Positions 13,815 through 25,800 of a stretch of DNA of 64,000 bases are shown in pieces. The first letter of the stretch is position 1, and every line of letters starts with the position of its first letter. The notes below the pieces were generated by a model. It was given only the letters and a program-made list of their open reading frames with translations. It made no database searches and was not told the origin of the DNA. A program made the position numbers and the translations under genes. Source of the DNA: Epiperipatus broadwayi (taxonomy: Eukaryota; Onychophora; Udeonychophora; Euonychophora; Peripatidae); NCBI GenBank assembly GCA_028023455.1, contig JAQFVV010012988.1, positions 60,001 to 124,000 on the forward strand. Direction: 5' to 3'.

Positions 13815-14733
13815 TTATTTTTTATCTCTATTTATTAACATTCTATTTAATACTGGTTTATACTGATCTATATATACTTCCTCTTTTTTTATTCTCTCTT
13901 TAAAATTTGTAACGCATTCCAATGGCCTTATATCAAAATTTTCATGCTTAAATTCCTTTTTATGAATATATATAGCAGATTTTTTATCATATAAATGCTG
14001 CCTTAATCTAGTTTTTAATTTATTCTTACTTGTTCCTATATAAGTCATATTTATATTACTTTTATCACAATCCATACATTTAATTATATATACTGAATTT
14101 ATACATTCTAAAATATCAATTTTATCATAATCATTTATTAACTCACCCAAACATTGTTTCCTTTTATAAACAGGGCAAATTAATGTATTATATCTCCTAT
14201 TAAAATACCTAAAAAATTTCTTAATTTTAAAAAATAAATATCTTGATACCCTAAATCCTATATAAATTATTTTATTTTCTCCATTTTTATTCAATTTAAT
14301 CTTTCTTTTTATATTTTCAATATTATAATTAGATATCAATTTTTTTTACAATATATTCAGGATAATCATTTTTAATACATTCCCCCCTAATATTATTTAT
14401 TTCATTCTTAAAAAACATTTCATTTGAACATACCTGAACAGCCCTAATAATCTTATTAGTAACAATATTAAGCTTGCAATGTTTTTCAATATCAGAGTAC
14501 CAATTATTAGCTAATCCAAAATATGTATTCTTTCTAAATACTGTTGTATCTATACAAATTATTCCATCCATTCCAAATTTTTTAAAAATTCTTATATCCA
14601 TATAATCAATTACATTGTTATTTTCTTTTTCCATTGTAAACTTTATTTTATCATTTTTTGTATTTATATACCCCAAAAAATTATTTGCTTTTCTAACATT
14701 CCCATTAAAAATCAAAAAATAATCATCTACATA
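13815..14733 (-). pseudogene. Penelope-like RT C-terminus plus GIY-YIG endonuclease, frameshifted
   Basis: Minus-strand frames 14715-14329 and 14339-13815 together match the intact frame on the right arm residue for residue, apart from a few changes. They are split by one extra base in a T run (8 instead of 7) near 14340. The upstream frame carries RT motif C, YVDD (14733-14722), and the post-catalytic region. The downstream frame carries the endonuclease with SVYIIKC, TYIGTSKNKLKTRLRQH and the conserved Glu region. In Penelope-like elements this endonuclease nicks the target to prime reverse transcription. The frameshift makes this copy a pseudogene. Confidence 0.85.
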
Positions 14734-14773
14734 TCTATTATAAAAAATTGGCTTATTATTTAATAATGGACAA

Positions 14774-15715
14774 AATAAGCCAATTTTTTATAATAGATAT
14801 GTAGATGATTATTTTTTGATTTTTAATGGGAATGTTAGAAAAGCAAATAATTTTTTGGGGTATATAAATACAAAAAATGATAAAATAAAGTTTACAATGG
14901 AAAAAGAAAATAACAATGTAATTGATTATATGGATATAAGAATTTTTAAAAAATTTGGAATGGATGGAATAATTTGTATAGATACAACAGTATTTAGAAA
15001 GAATACATATTTTGGATTAGCTAATAATTGGTACTCTGATATTGAAAAACATTGCAAGCTTAATATTGTTACTAATAAGATTATTAGGGCTGTTAAGGTA
15101 TGTTCAAATGAAATGTTTTTTAAGAATGAAATAAATAATATTAGGGGGGAATGTATTAAAAATGATTATCCTGAATATATTGTAAAAAAATTGATATCTA
15201 ATTATAATATTGAAAATATAAAAAGAAAGATTAAATTGAATAAAAATGGAGAAAATAAAATAATTTATATAGGATTTAGGGTATCAAGATATTTATTTTT
15301 TAAAATTAAGAAATTTTTTAGGTATTTTAATAGGAGATATAATACATTAATTTGCCCTGTTTATAAAAGGAAACAATGTTTGGGTGAGTTAATAAATGAT
15401 TATGATAAAATTGATATTTTAGAATGTATAAATTCAGTATATATAATTAAATGTATGGATTGTGATAAAAGTAATATAAATATGACTTATATAGGAACAA
15501 GTAAGAATAAATTAAAAACTAGATTAAGGCAGCATTTATATGATAAAAAATCTGCTATATATATTCATAAAAAGGAATTTAAGCATGAAAATTTTGATAT
15601 AAGGCCATTGGAATGCATTACAAATTTTAAAGAGAGAATAAAAAAAGAGGAAGTATATATAGATCAGTATAAACCAGTATTAAATAGAATGTTAATAAAT
15701 AGAGATAAAAAATAA
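14774..15715 (+). CDS. Partial Penelope-like polyprotein: RT end and GIY-YIG endonuclease
   Basis: This open frame has no true start. It enters from the palindrome centre, reads NKPIFYNRYVDDYFLIFNG (YVDD at 14798-14809 is the RT catalytic motif C), and runs to a stop at 15713-15715. The upstream fingers and palm motifs are missing. The middle part (DYMDIRIF, TTVFRKNTYFG) matches the post-motif-C RT region, where a TxxYRKPT-like stretch is typical. The C-terminal GIY-YIG domain shows VYIIKC (GIY equivalent), TYIGTS (YIG), K-TRLRQH (catalytic Arg and His) and a later KEE-YID segment. A Cys-rich linker (CPVYKRKQC, KCMDC) lies between, as in endonuclease-bearing Penelope elements. About 300 codons remain, far short of a full protein; no activity is expected. 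The first in-frame potential start is a TTG at 14816. Confidence 0.85.
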   Translation, partial: NKPIFYNRYVDDYFLIFNGNVRKANNFLGYINTKNDKIKFTMEKENNNVIDYMDIRIFKKFGMDGIICIDTTVFRKNTYFGLANNWYSDIEKHCKLNIVTNKIIRAVKVCSNEMFFKNEINNIRGECIKNDYPEYIVKKLISNYNIENIKRKIKLNKNGENKIIYIGFRVSRYLFFKIKKFFRYFNRRYNTLICPVYKRKQCLGELINDYDKIDILECINSVYIIKCMDCDKSNINMTYIGTSKNKLKTRLRQHLYDKKSAIYIHKKEFKHENFDIRPLECITNFKERIKKEEVYIDQYKPVLNRMLINRDKK

Positions 15716-16036
15716 GATAATATAGGAATAATATATAAAAATAAAAAGGAGGGGGGGGATTATAAAAAGAATGTTAATGGGTAAAGATTTAGAGAAAAGA
15801 TAATAAAGAAAAGATAATAAATTTATATAAGAAGAGTATTAATTTATAAAGGTAATTTAAAAGAAATAATTAAAGATAGGGAAGGAGGTAAATAATTGTA
15901 TTTGTAGATTATAATAATATTATGGTTTTAATTGAATATTATATATTTGGAATGTATTAATATTTTATTTATTTGTGTTATTATTTTTGTTTTTTATTTT
16001 TATTTATTTATTTTATTATTATTATTTTTTAAGGAA

Positions 16037-16080
16037 ACTTGATAATGACTACAGAATGTAGTTGAAACGTTGTATTGGAA
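16037..16080 (+). ncRNA. Hammerhead-ribozyme-like motif in Penelope 3' region
   Basis: TTGATAA (16039-16045) stands where a hammerhead core CUGANGA would be. An extra T follows, then stem II GACTACA/TGTAGTT around GAA, GAAA (16064-16067), and C-GTT-G giving a 2-bp stem III with a GTA cleavage triplet at 16072-16074. Penelope-like elements are known to carry short-stem-III hammerheads in their terminal regions. Here both C3 and G8 are changed (to U and A), which preserves their pairing. Against it: stem I pairs poorly and there is one extra core base. It may be a decayed or diverged ribozyme. Confidence 0.45.
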
Positions 16081-16153
16081 GGAGAAAGAAAATTATAGTT
16101 GGAATAAAAACAAGTTTTAAAAAGAAAAGGAATGTTGAATTTATATATTTATT

Positions 16154-16440
16154 ATCATGGAGCTATAATTTAAAAAGAAAAAGAAGTGAAAAGATGTGTA
16201 TATAATTATATTTATGTTAGTTTAGTATTATAATAATGTTTCTGTGTCATAGGCTTATCAGAATTGGCTGATAGCTTGAATAAATTTTATAAGTAAAATA
16301 CCAAGAATTTTAGTTTCATGTTTATTATTTTAGTGCTAGTATTATGATGTTTATTTTCATAAGCTTATCAGAATGAACTGATAGCTAGCATATGTTGAAA
16401 TAAAACACAGAAAGTTTATTTTTATGTATTTATTTTCATG
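16154..16440 (+). repeat. Degenerate tandem repeat of roughly 110 bp, right of the Penelope palindrome
   Basis: The phrases CATAGGCTTATCAGAATTGG and CATAAGCTTATCAGAATGAA (about 16248 and 16356), each followed by TGATAGCT and a CCAAGAATTTTAGTTTCATG-like stretch, continue the array seen at 13080-13387. Confidence 0.6.
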
Positions 16441-17435
16441 TAGACTATTCAATCATTAATTTTGGAATTATTTCAAAATATATATATGCGTGAACTAGAA
16501 AACCAAATGTTTATTTAATTGTCTTGTAATAATTGTTTTATTCATTTAAAAGCTTTGTTCAGAATTCTTCTTTGACATGCATTTGCAGTCTATGTTTCCA
16601 CACATGCACACACTCACATATCCAGTATGATATAACTGCACTATGCCATAATTTAATGATGGACATGTCCAGATCCGAAGATGTTGCTTTTCTTGATCCA
16701 AGCACTATATGAAATGTTTGATTATTTAATGATTCTCTGAAAATTTTATTACTCAGTTATTATTTAGATGATGAATTGAAATCAAAATTCACCCTATTTC
16801 TTTCATTATCTAACTACTACCATTTTTATTAGGATAATGCTTAATTTATGTCATTACTTTTATAGTAGTAATTAGTAGTTGTTGGAAGATATAGATTTAA
16901 AATTAAGCCATGCAATAAATTAATTCCCTGAGATATTCACTTATTATTTAGATTAGACATTAATTCAATTACTTAGTTTAAATTACTGTACACTTAAAAG
17001 TTAAGTAATGTTATATTTTATTTTGTATTTAACTCTAATTTACCATACAGTATAGTTAATCAGCATTACATCTTTATTTTACTAATTTAATTTTATCATA
17101 CAGTAGAGGTTGTTTAACGCATGTGGACAATGGGAGGAGATGAGGTATAGACTATAACTTGTCAATTTAAATGGTAGAACTTTACCAATTCCAATTACTT
17201 ATTTATTTTAAAACTTAATAGATGTTTTGTTCCTATTAATCATAATGTTTTCTCCCATATCTAGTATACATTTTACACCTTATAGATCTCCGTAACCCCC
17301 AACTGAGCTAAGCTAAGATAGGATGGCATTTTAAGAGTCTCCTTGATAATTTAAAGAGAGATCAGATAAGTAGTTTATTTTATGATCAATAGAATTGGTG
17401 CCCCTGGGTATTGGTTGATAGGAAATGTAGGGGGA
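16441..17435. other. Non-coding right end of the 8.2-kb insertion
   Basis: No gene seen. A purine-rich GGGGGAGGG lies just inside the right terminus (about 17430-17439), reminiscent of a polypurine tract but without supporting context. Confidence 0.45.
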
Positions 17436-17443
17436 GGGTTACA

Positions 17444-17640
17444 ATATATGTGAGGGAGATGATTATCTGAACCAACTGATAAGTGTTGGGTCAACACAAA
17501 ATATGTATATTTTTACATATATGTGGACATGTATATCAGTTATATAAGATAGAATGGATAGCTGAAGAAAGGTTGAAAATCTGTGTTCAAACCCACTCTA
17601 ATTATATCTAAAGTTCAGTATACACATTTCAAGTAATTAG
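17444..17640 (-). repeat. R1 repeat, right part of the interrupted copy
   Basis: Continues the R1 arm that stops at 9235: GTGAGGGAGATGATTATCTG, then AACCAACTGATAAGTG, GTGGACATG...TCAGTTATATAAGATAG, and the terminal GTTCAAACCCACTCTAATTA. Confidence 0.8.
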
Positions 17641-17744
17641 ATAATTAAAAATTGTTTTATGCTCTACTGATTTGGTGCAGTTATAAAGGTAGGCACCAGA
17701 GCTCATAGCTTATATAGTATTGGAAATATTAGATTTATAGACAA

Positions 17745-19795
17745 TAAGCAAAATGAGGGAGCGAAAAAATTAAAAAGTGGAAAGGCAAGAGGTTTAGATG
17801 GTTCAGCAGCAGAGATGATGATGAAATTTAGGAAATAAGGCCAAGTTAAATTATCATGTTTTAATAAGCTGGCACAGAAGAGAGATTTTCTGGATAGTTA
17901 GAGTAATACAAGAATAAGGTCACTATTTAAAGAAAAGGGTAAGGATCACAAAAAGTTAAGCACTTACAGACACATAGTGGTAAGATCAGTGTTATATATA
18001 GTTTTTGCATATATGGTGGCTGGAAAACCCATAAAATGGATGGAAGAAAATAATATAGTGGAGAAATGCAAGGAGTTTTTGATCATGATAGGTATATAAG
18101 AGATAGTTTGTTCATAGTTACACAACTTATAGACATAAGTAGAAATAGAGGTATACAGTTATATATGGTTTTTATAGATATAGAGAAGGTAAATGATAGA
18201 GTAAATAGAAATAGATTATGGGTAAGTTTCATAAATTTGGGAATAAATGGAGTTTTAGTGGATATTATTAAGAGATTATATAAAAATAATTACTATATGT
18301 ATCAATTAGGGAATATAGAATCAGTTAAAGATAAAAATAGGGTAAGACTAAGGCAATGATGCCCTATGCCAACTATTTTGTTTTGTTGTATTTGAAAAGA
18401 GAAATAGAGATAGCATTATTAGGTGGCAAAGGAGCATATATATTATCAGGCCATTTATTTGTGGATGATGTCTTCTTGTCCACAGAAAGAAGGGACAATA
18501 TGGAAGTTATGCTGAGGGTATGTGCAAGGGTGGATGAAGAGATGGGGATTACGTTTAGTGAAGAAAATTAAAAGTAATGATGATTAATACTGGGGAAAGA
18601 TGAGACAAAAATCATTATTAGGGGATATAAAGTTAAGTGTGGTGAATAGATATAACTATTTGGGAATAGTCTTAAGTAATCAGATAAATTGCTTGGGTGA
18701 ATGGGAGAAAAAATTGATAAATGAACCAAAGAAAAGAAAGAGACTAATAAAAAAACTAACAGTGTTTTTTATAATAAATATGATGTAGATAGAATTGTAA
18801 GGAAGGGAATGGCAATAGTAGGGTTAGCATATGGTAATGATGCATTATTATTAGTAAAAGGGAGTTAGATTACTTAGAAAAAGTACAAAGAGAAGTAGGA
18901 ATGCATGAATTGGATGCAGAGGTGTGGATGGCAAAGGAGGCAATTCAAGGAGACATGTGATGATCAAGTTTATTTATCTGAGAGATGCAAAAAGCAAAAT
19001 GAAAAGGTTTGATAGATTATAATTTATGGATGATAAAAGAATAGCCAAAATAGTATTTAATTCAGTTATGAGTAAATAGCGGACAACAAAATGGGAAAGA
19101 AAAGTAGTCCAATATGCAAAATATTTGGATAAAAAAATTTTCAGTATGCTTATACAAAAGGTGGGATGATTGTGTTAAAATTTTTGAGTGTTATAATGTC
19201 TAGGAATGGAATAGAAGAATAGATGTATTAATAAAGAATATGGAGTTGGAGAGATGGAAAACTAGTATAGAGAGTAAAAAGAGTTTAAATATATATAGAA
19301 GTAAACAGAATATTGGGTGTCAATTAATTTATGATAACAGCAAGGAAAATAGTTTACAGTTTAAGGCTTGAACAGGATCTTTAGCAACAAGAGAATATAC
19401 ACATAAATGGAAAAATGTGGGTGATTTAGTATGCAAGTTGTGTAAGAAAGACATAGAAAATATAGGCATCTATTAATAGAATGTAAATACCTGAAAGCAG
19501 AAAGGGTACAAATAATAAAGTTGTGGAAGAATAAATATAAACAGTGATTATACAGAAAGTGAGTTCTTGGTTTTTATGCTGGGATTAGGAAAAGGCAAGG
19601 GAGATTTAGATGTGAAAGCCATGGAGCTGACAAATATTATGCTGTGGAAATGGAATGGAGCAGGATAGGGACAAATATGGAAAAGACTTAGGGTGGTGAA
19701 TGAAAAGGGAAGTCAAAGTGGCTAACAGGTTTCTCTGGGCATAGTGGCTGAAAGATTCCTGACTCCATAAAAGGAAAAGTCACAGTGGATCACAT
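17745..19795 (+). pseudogene. LINE-A reverse transcriptase ORF, decayed
   Basis: Broken frames in order show a non-LTR RT. First comes AIKKLKSGKARGLDG (RT start), then SRIRSLFKEKGKDHKKLS-YRH (motif 1 region), then at 18066-18359 the FIDIEKVNDRVNR palm motif with LW...GI...IKRLY. Next is a QGCPMP-like motif near 18355, then FVDDVFLS (18460-18483), the YADD-box equivalent, then NRYNYLGIVLSNQIN. The C-terminus shows WNRRID, TGSLATREYTHKWK, a Cys knuckle VCKLCKKDIENI and SLGIVAERFLTP. Multiple stops and frameshifts, and Asp-to-Asn in the first palm aspartate pair (VNDRV), make it inactive. It is the longest of three LINE-A copies in the window. Clade not assigned. Confidence 0.85.
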
Positions 19796-20269
19796 TGATC
19801 TTAAAGGGTGGAACTCATCTTACTTCTAGTGCTTGAGTAATAATTATTTGATTTTATGTACAAAATAATTACATCTAGATCTGTATGCCAATGTTTCATT
19901 ATGTGTTTTATAGATAAACAGCTCACATAATCATGATATTCATAATTAGTTAAATATCTATATTTGTGTTGAAAATCATATTATTGACATTATATGTTAA
20001 TGATAATATTATCTAAAATTTGTATTCTATTGCATTATTAAAAGATTTTGTCTAAAGGTTTATTATTATGATTTTCTTTTATGTTTTCTTAATTTTTCAT
20101 AGGACTATTTTCAAAAAATCCTGCTTATTAGCCCTGGCAAACCTTTAAATATCACTAACAATAAAACAGAAATGAATTGATTATTATATTGTAAAAAGCA
20201 AGATTTTGTTTTATGGAAAGTGCTAAAATTAATTCTTTTTTAGTCAATAAACATGATCATAAAATCAAA
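19796..20269. other. Non-coding stretch
   Basis: No feature recognised between the LINE-A tail and the LINE-B remnant. Confidence 0.4.
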
Positions 20270-20740
20270 TCTATCATTACATTTTTCAACTTTCTGGATG
20301 CATTACATAAATCCCGCTATTATAATAATCAAGCTTTCATTGGATTAAACATGTAAAACAAATAAACAATATAAAACCTCCTAAAAGTGTCTCTATGGTG
20401 GAGTTAAACATAGTTTTCATGAGAGAAGCAATCCCTACATTATAAAGATTATCTCAAAGAAATTCAAAGAAATATAGAGATGATTGTTTTTAGTGGAAAA
20501 ATAGAATAAAAGCTACAATTAGACATCATCTTGAAGAATTTTAATTTTTTTGTAAAAGAATTTAAAAAACAATATGACAAAATATCAAATAAACTGGATA
20601 ATTCACCAATGTAATTCACAGATTGTTTTGTAGAGCCATCACAAAACTTACCTCTATGATATTATTTCAATTCATTGTCTTATCTTCTTTTTTTTTTTTT
20701 TTTTTTGGAGTTGAAGTGGCTACACTTATTTTGCAGTGTA
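20270..20740 (+). pseudogene. LINE-B 3' remnant, heavily decayed
   Basis: Parallels the 54420-54920 region: STFWMHY versus STSGCHS, then WIKHVK, then a KIISKKFKEI segment, then a TGGAGTTGAAGTGGCTACAC tail after a long T run. These correspond to the W-GH--RM and final zinc-finger region of a LINE ORF2. No long frame survives. Confidence 0.55.
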
Positions 20741-21189
20741 AACTGTTGCTGAAAATGATGATTCATAAGTAATTTTTTTACAATTTACAGAATGAAGTTT
20801 TATACAAAAAAAGTTAAAGAATTAATCTTAAATAATCACAATTTATATTCTTTTGCAAATGTATAATAATATATGTGAATCGCTAAGCTGATTCAAATTT
20901 CCTTTTTTTATTTCGTCTTGTTTTTTAAGCAATAAATAGAACAATTTTCCTATTCAAAAAAAAAAAAAAAGTAATCGGATAATCATAATGTTAAACAAGA
21001 TTTAATTTTGTTAAACAAAAAAAAAATGTTTATTTTGTAAAATTTTAAGATGTAAATTAATAATTGAAAAAACAAATGTTTTAAGTCTAAACAAAATAAA
21101 AAATGATAAAAGGGGAAATGAAGAAAGTTAGATTTACGTCTTGAAGTATTTATTAAAAAGTTCTTATTTAAATAAAAGTATATTTTATA
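20741..21189. other. Non-coding stretch
   Basis: AT-rich; homopolymer A runs at about 20957 and 21018. Nothing else recognised. Confidence 0.4.
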
Positions 21190-21740
21190 TACCTAGAATC
21201 TAGAGGTAATATAGGGGATTTGAACACAGACTTTCAAACTCCCTCCAGCCATCCACTCTATCTCATACAACCGATGCACATAATCACACACATATGAAAA
21301 AGATAAATGATCTCCAATATAAATATTTTGTGCTGAATCAGCACTCATTAGTTGATCGAGATCATCATCTCCCACACACATATATAATCAGTGCTCGGTT
21401 TATAATAAGATAGCAAATCTTCAAACTTTAATGGAACGGCTTCAATATACTCCACACTCCATATTCTCCATCTATACCATTAAAAATCTGATGATGGAAT
21501 GCCAAAATCCCTTGTTAATGCCAATGTTATTGTCATTCTCTTGACTTTAAGTCACTCTGACCCCTTATGGGTAAGACCTTGTCCATTTAAATACACAGAA
21601 GAGGGATGGGCAAGATATAGGCTGTATTTGTAATATTTTAAATACAAGTATATTTTAAATACCTGGAGTCTAGATGTAATATAGGAGATTTTAATACAGA
21701 CTTTCAAATTCCCTTCAGCTATCTGCTTATTATAGAAATG
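21190..21740 (+). repeat. R1 repeat, one full unit plus start of a second
   Basis: GGGGATTTGAACACAGACTT at about 21210 recurs as GGAGATTTTAATACAGACTT at about 21682, in the same tandem arrangement as at 8345-8850. The linker contains the phrases CTTTAAGTCA, TGTCCATTTAAATACACAGA and GATGGGCAAGATATAGGCTG, shared with the 8-kb copy. Confidence 0.85.
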
Positions 21741-21869
21741 ATATTGTATTGATCTAATTAGTAGTAAAAAAATCTTAACTATTATATAAAAAAGATGGAA
21801 GAAGTTAGAAATAATAACAACAAAAACTTTTAAAGTGAATTAAGTTGTCTAAAAAGTAGTTACTGTCCG

Positions 21870-22532
21870 GAATATATACTTGTCCTTATACAGAGTCAGG
21901 AATCTGTCAGCAACTATACCCAGAGAAACCTATTATACCACTTTAACTTTCCTTTTCATTCCCCACTCTAAGTTTTACTATATTCTTCTCTATTCTGCTC
22001 CATCCCATTTCCACAATGTAATCTTTGTCAACTCCATGGTCTTTATATCTAAACCCCCCTTATCTTTTCCCAAACCCAGCATAAAAACCAATAAACCATT
22101 TTCTGTATAATCACTTTGTTTATATTTATTCTTCCACAACTTCATTATTTGTACCCTTTCAGCTTCCAGACATTTACATTCAATTAAGAGATGCCTAATA
22201 TTTTCTATGCCTTCCTTACACAACTTGCAGACTAAATCACCCACATTTTCCCCATTTATGTGTATATTCCCTTCTTGCTAAAGATCCCATTCGAGACTTA
22301 AGCAGTAAACTATTTTCCTTGCTATTATATATCATAAATAAACTCATACCCAATATTTTGTTTACTTCTATAAATATTTAAACTCTTTTTATTCTCCAAA
22401 CTAGTTCTCCATCTCTCCTACTCCCTATTCTTTATTAATGTATCTATTCTTCTATTCCATTCCTTGCCACTATAACACTCAACAATTCTCCTAAAACAAT
22501 CATCCCATCTTTTATATAGGTATACTGACATA
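21870..22532 (-). pseudogene. LINE-A 3' end, minus-strand copy
   Basis: The minus strand reads RWDDC-like text (22532 onward), WNRRIDTLIKN, ERWRTSLE, KSLNIYRSKQNIGY, then an open frame (22244-21990) with VCKLCKEGIENIRHLLIECKC, an intact C-x2-C...H...C knuckle. It continues MLGLGKDKGGLD and LWKWDGAE, then SLGIVADRFLT. Order and content match 19135-19790. It is the best preserved copy of the LINE-A C-terminus but lacks the RT domain. Confidence 0.8.
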
Positions 22533-22569
22533 AAGATGATAACTTCTCAAAGCACCATCTATATTAAAT

Positions 22570-22690
22570 TTAATTCGGTATCTCATAAAATTAAAGTCTA
22601 TCTAAAAGCAAATGAAAATGAATCATCTTCAATTACGGAATTATGAATAATATTTCTATAGTATAATTTTCAATACACCACTCTCACACA
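22570..22690. repeat. Single arm related to the hairpin element at 27246-27404
   Basis: Shares AATAATATTTCT-TAGT-TAATTTTCA-TACAC and CTCTCACACA with the 27.3-kb hairpin, but only one arm is recognisable. Confidence 0.45.
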
Positions 22691-22734
22691 AGATAGGGAC
22701 TGGTTTTTATCCACTTTTAATACCTTGTTGAGGT

Positions 22735-22860
22735 ATGCAATAACATATGACTAAAGGCATGAAAAAGATCTATGATCCCCAAGATAAACATTTTGTGCTG
22801 AATCAGTACTCATCAATTGACCCAGACAACAACCTCTTGCACATATCTTTGTTCAGTATT
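22735..22860 (+). repeat. R1 fragment
   Basis: Contains AAAAAGATCTATGATCCCCA, TTTTGTGCTGAATCAGTACT and CATCAATTGACCCAGA, matching the R1 arm. It is cut off at the AT run that marks the 22885-27136 element. Confidence 0.65.
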
Positions 22861-22884
22861 ATATATATATATATATATATATAT

Positions 22885-25800
22885 TGTACCCTTACTTCTC
22901 GATGTATAATATAGTTTGAAATACGACTAGCTCAATTAAATTATAATGCTTAATTAAAATTTGCATATCTATCTTTAATATACTTTTATACTATCATATT
23001 CTAATTAAATTTATTATCAATTATCAAAATCAATATATTCTATATTATGTGCTCATTAAATAAGTATTTAATAAAATCATGAGACTGTGAAGTAAAGTTA
23101 CAAAGCAATAAGTAGATTTACATTGAGTCAATATCTTCCAAGACATTGTCTCAATGGCATAAGAATACTATTACCTCCTTATTAACTTACTACTACCTCT
23201 ACAGCATTCTTATGGCTTTTAAATAAAATAAACTATCTTTAATAATAATAAAATAAATAAATCTTAACTTTTAATTTTTAAAATATAATTAAATAATCTC
23301 AGGTTCTTCTAATTATCTTAAAGTAATGATAACTCATGTAAATAAGTATGATATGGGATTTTATATCAAACCTAAATACACCTAACTTATTTTAATAATA
23401 ATAATAATACTAATCTTAGAGTATAACTTAATCTTATCTATTTCTGTTATATCATTAATCATTAAATAAATAATCATATGTATATCTTTTATTTTCATAT
23501 AGCATCTTAATTTTGGAATAGATCAAAATCTTATAATTCAATAATCTGTGGCAATAAATAATATTGTACTCTTATATTATGCATTATAATTACTCTATGA
23601 CCATTGTAATATGATGTAATAATGTCAATCAATTCTCATAAATGATAATCAGGAAAATATTGTATTTATTTCTAAAATAATATTAATAAATTCACATTGT
23701 GCAAATATTATGTTTCTTCAAATTATCTGCTGTCAAATGCTGTGGTGCAAAATAATGAACTCGACACACTTTTAAAACAAATTAAACAAATTTATTTACA
23801 TTAACTTCAACTAAGAATTTATTTACAATATTTACAGTTCAAAATTATGAAAACAAAAGAAAATAAAAATAAGAAAATAATAATACAAAATGTTTACACT
23901 GTTATTAGCTCATACTCCTATTAAATAATCTATACATTCTTTTAAAATGCTATACTAATAATATTGAAGTATGTTTTTAAAACTTAGACTTTAAATACAT
24001 ATCAGTAAGCTTCAATTATTACAAATAATTTTATGTAAATACTGTTTATGTAGCATATGCAAACAATTAACCTTCAATAATTAAAATTGCTACATTACAA
24101 GTATTACTGTTATTCATTCCATAATGTAATAGTATGTATTCACTTTACTATTAGTACTACTTTAATATTATAATAGAAATTAATGTATCTGTGTAATGTA
24201 ATAACAAATAATTGATTATAACTTTATATTTCACTTAATGCAATTCATGCTACAGGTTTTATCAAATATGCATTACATATATGTGTTGTTGAAATAATAA
24301 TATTATTCAAATCATTCATTAATTTCAAATTCATAAAGTATTATATTAGATAAATTCTATGATTCTTTTCTATGTAAAATTATTACTTTATTTTATGTGT
24401 TATACTACTCCTTCTTAATAAATTTCTATCTACAAAAACATCCTCTAAACTTATTTAAAATTTCCGGAAAAACAACTTTCAACTTTAAATAAATACTAAT
24501 TATCCAAACTATTTATACTTCGTCATCTATTTTCGGTAAATCTTCAATCCAACATAAACTTCTACATAAAACTTAACTTAATTTATCCAATAAAACAACA
24601 GTAAAATATAGACTTTTAAATCTATTCCTAACTTGCAATAAAAAAATAATTACTTATAAATAATAAATATAATTCTAATACTATAACATAAAAACAATAT
24701 CAAAATTTATTAACGAAAGAATCATATAATTATTTCTAAGCTTCTTATGTAATGTTGCATCGTATTTATTTCATAAATTCAAATTATGCATATTTAAATA
24801 AAACTGTCACTGCCAATATAATGTGTGTGTATTTTTTAAAATAATCATACATTCATTCAAAACAACATAATATTTGGTTGATCTAAAGAAAACATATTAA
24901 ATACATCAAAATTATTATTATTATACAATTTTTACCATAGATAATGAATTAATGTCCAGTCCATCTTCCAATATTCTTCGGAATTACAGCTTCATAAAAT
25001 AATTCACATTTATACTCACGATCATTCTTTAAAATATTCTGTGTTATATTAATTATAAAATAAACTCATGCAATTAATCATTATATTATTTTTTAGTTAT
25101 TATTTAAAGATATGTACCTATCTTATTTTAATAGATTAATAATATTTAATTTTTATATTAGATAAATAAAACAGAATTCATATTACGTGACTCCAGCGAT
25201 GTTTTCTTTTCACCATAAAGTTTTTTAATCCTAGGCACATATTCACTAGCACACCATTTCCTGTTTCCGGTCCATCACGTGTTTTTTTAAAAGTTTATGA
25301 AAAACGAAAATGTTCTTTTTAAAAATAAGTTCCCACAAGAAAATAAAATAAAATTAAAATAGTTTATAGGATCCTGGTTTAGTTCTTTTAAAAATATTAT
25401 TCAAAAGTTATTATTTTAATTTAGTCTATAGTTTATAAAAATTTATATTTAATTATTTTTAAATTAACTTGGACGTCCACATATTACTTGCACATTCCAT
25501 AACCAAAATATCCAGGTAAGAATAAGCTTCTTTATCTATAAACGACTAGCGTTTAAATTATTTCAATATAATAATTTTTATTATATTAAGACTTTTAGCT
25601 AATTATATTTTCAACTTATTTGCCTTTCAAAATTGTCAACATTCAGTCTTTTAAACATAAAGACTTAACAAGGCAAGTATTTATAAAACTACTTTCATTT
25701 TTAATATCTTTACTTAAGATATATTTTTAAATTTATAGCTTGCAAAAATACTTTCTTCATAAAGAAGTATTTTATTCTCTAAAATATCTATTTTCTAATA

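Larger units (their letters stand above)
13388..14757 (-). mobile_element. 5'-truncated Penelope-like element, left arm of palindrome
   Basis: A nearly exact inverted copy of 14774-16153, separated by 16 bp (14758-14773). It holds the 3' part of a Penelope-like retroelement on the minus strand: the end of the RT domain from motif C, the GIY-YIG endonuclease, and a 3' untranslated region with a hammerhead-like motif (13461-13505). The two arms share 5' breakpoints just before RT motif C. The copy is non-functional because of its truncation and a frameshift at about 14340. Confidence 0.9.
14774..16153 (+). mobile_element. 5'-truncated Penelope-like element, right arm of palindrome
   Basis: Forward copy of the 3' end of a Penelope-like element. 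It begins at the codons just before RT motif C and continues through the endonuclease, stop codon (15713-15715), a 3' untranslated region and the hammerhead-like motif. Arms are almost identical, so the two copies inserted together or one was copied from the other recently. Partial and inverted copies are known for this class, but the breakpoint exactly at motif C in both arms is notable. Confidence 0.9.
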
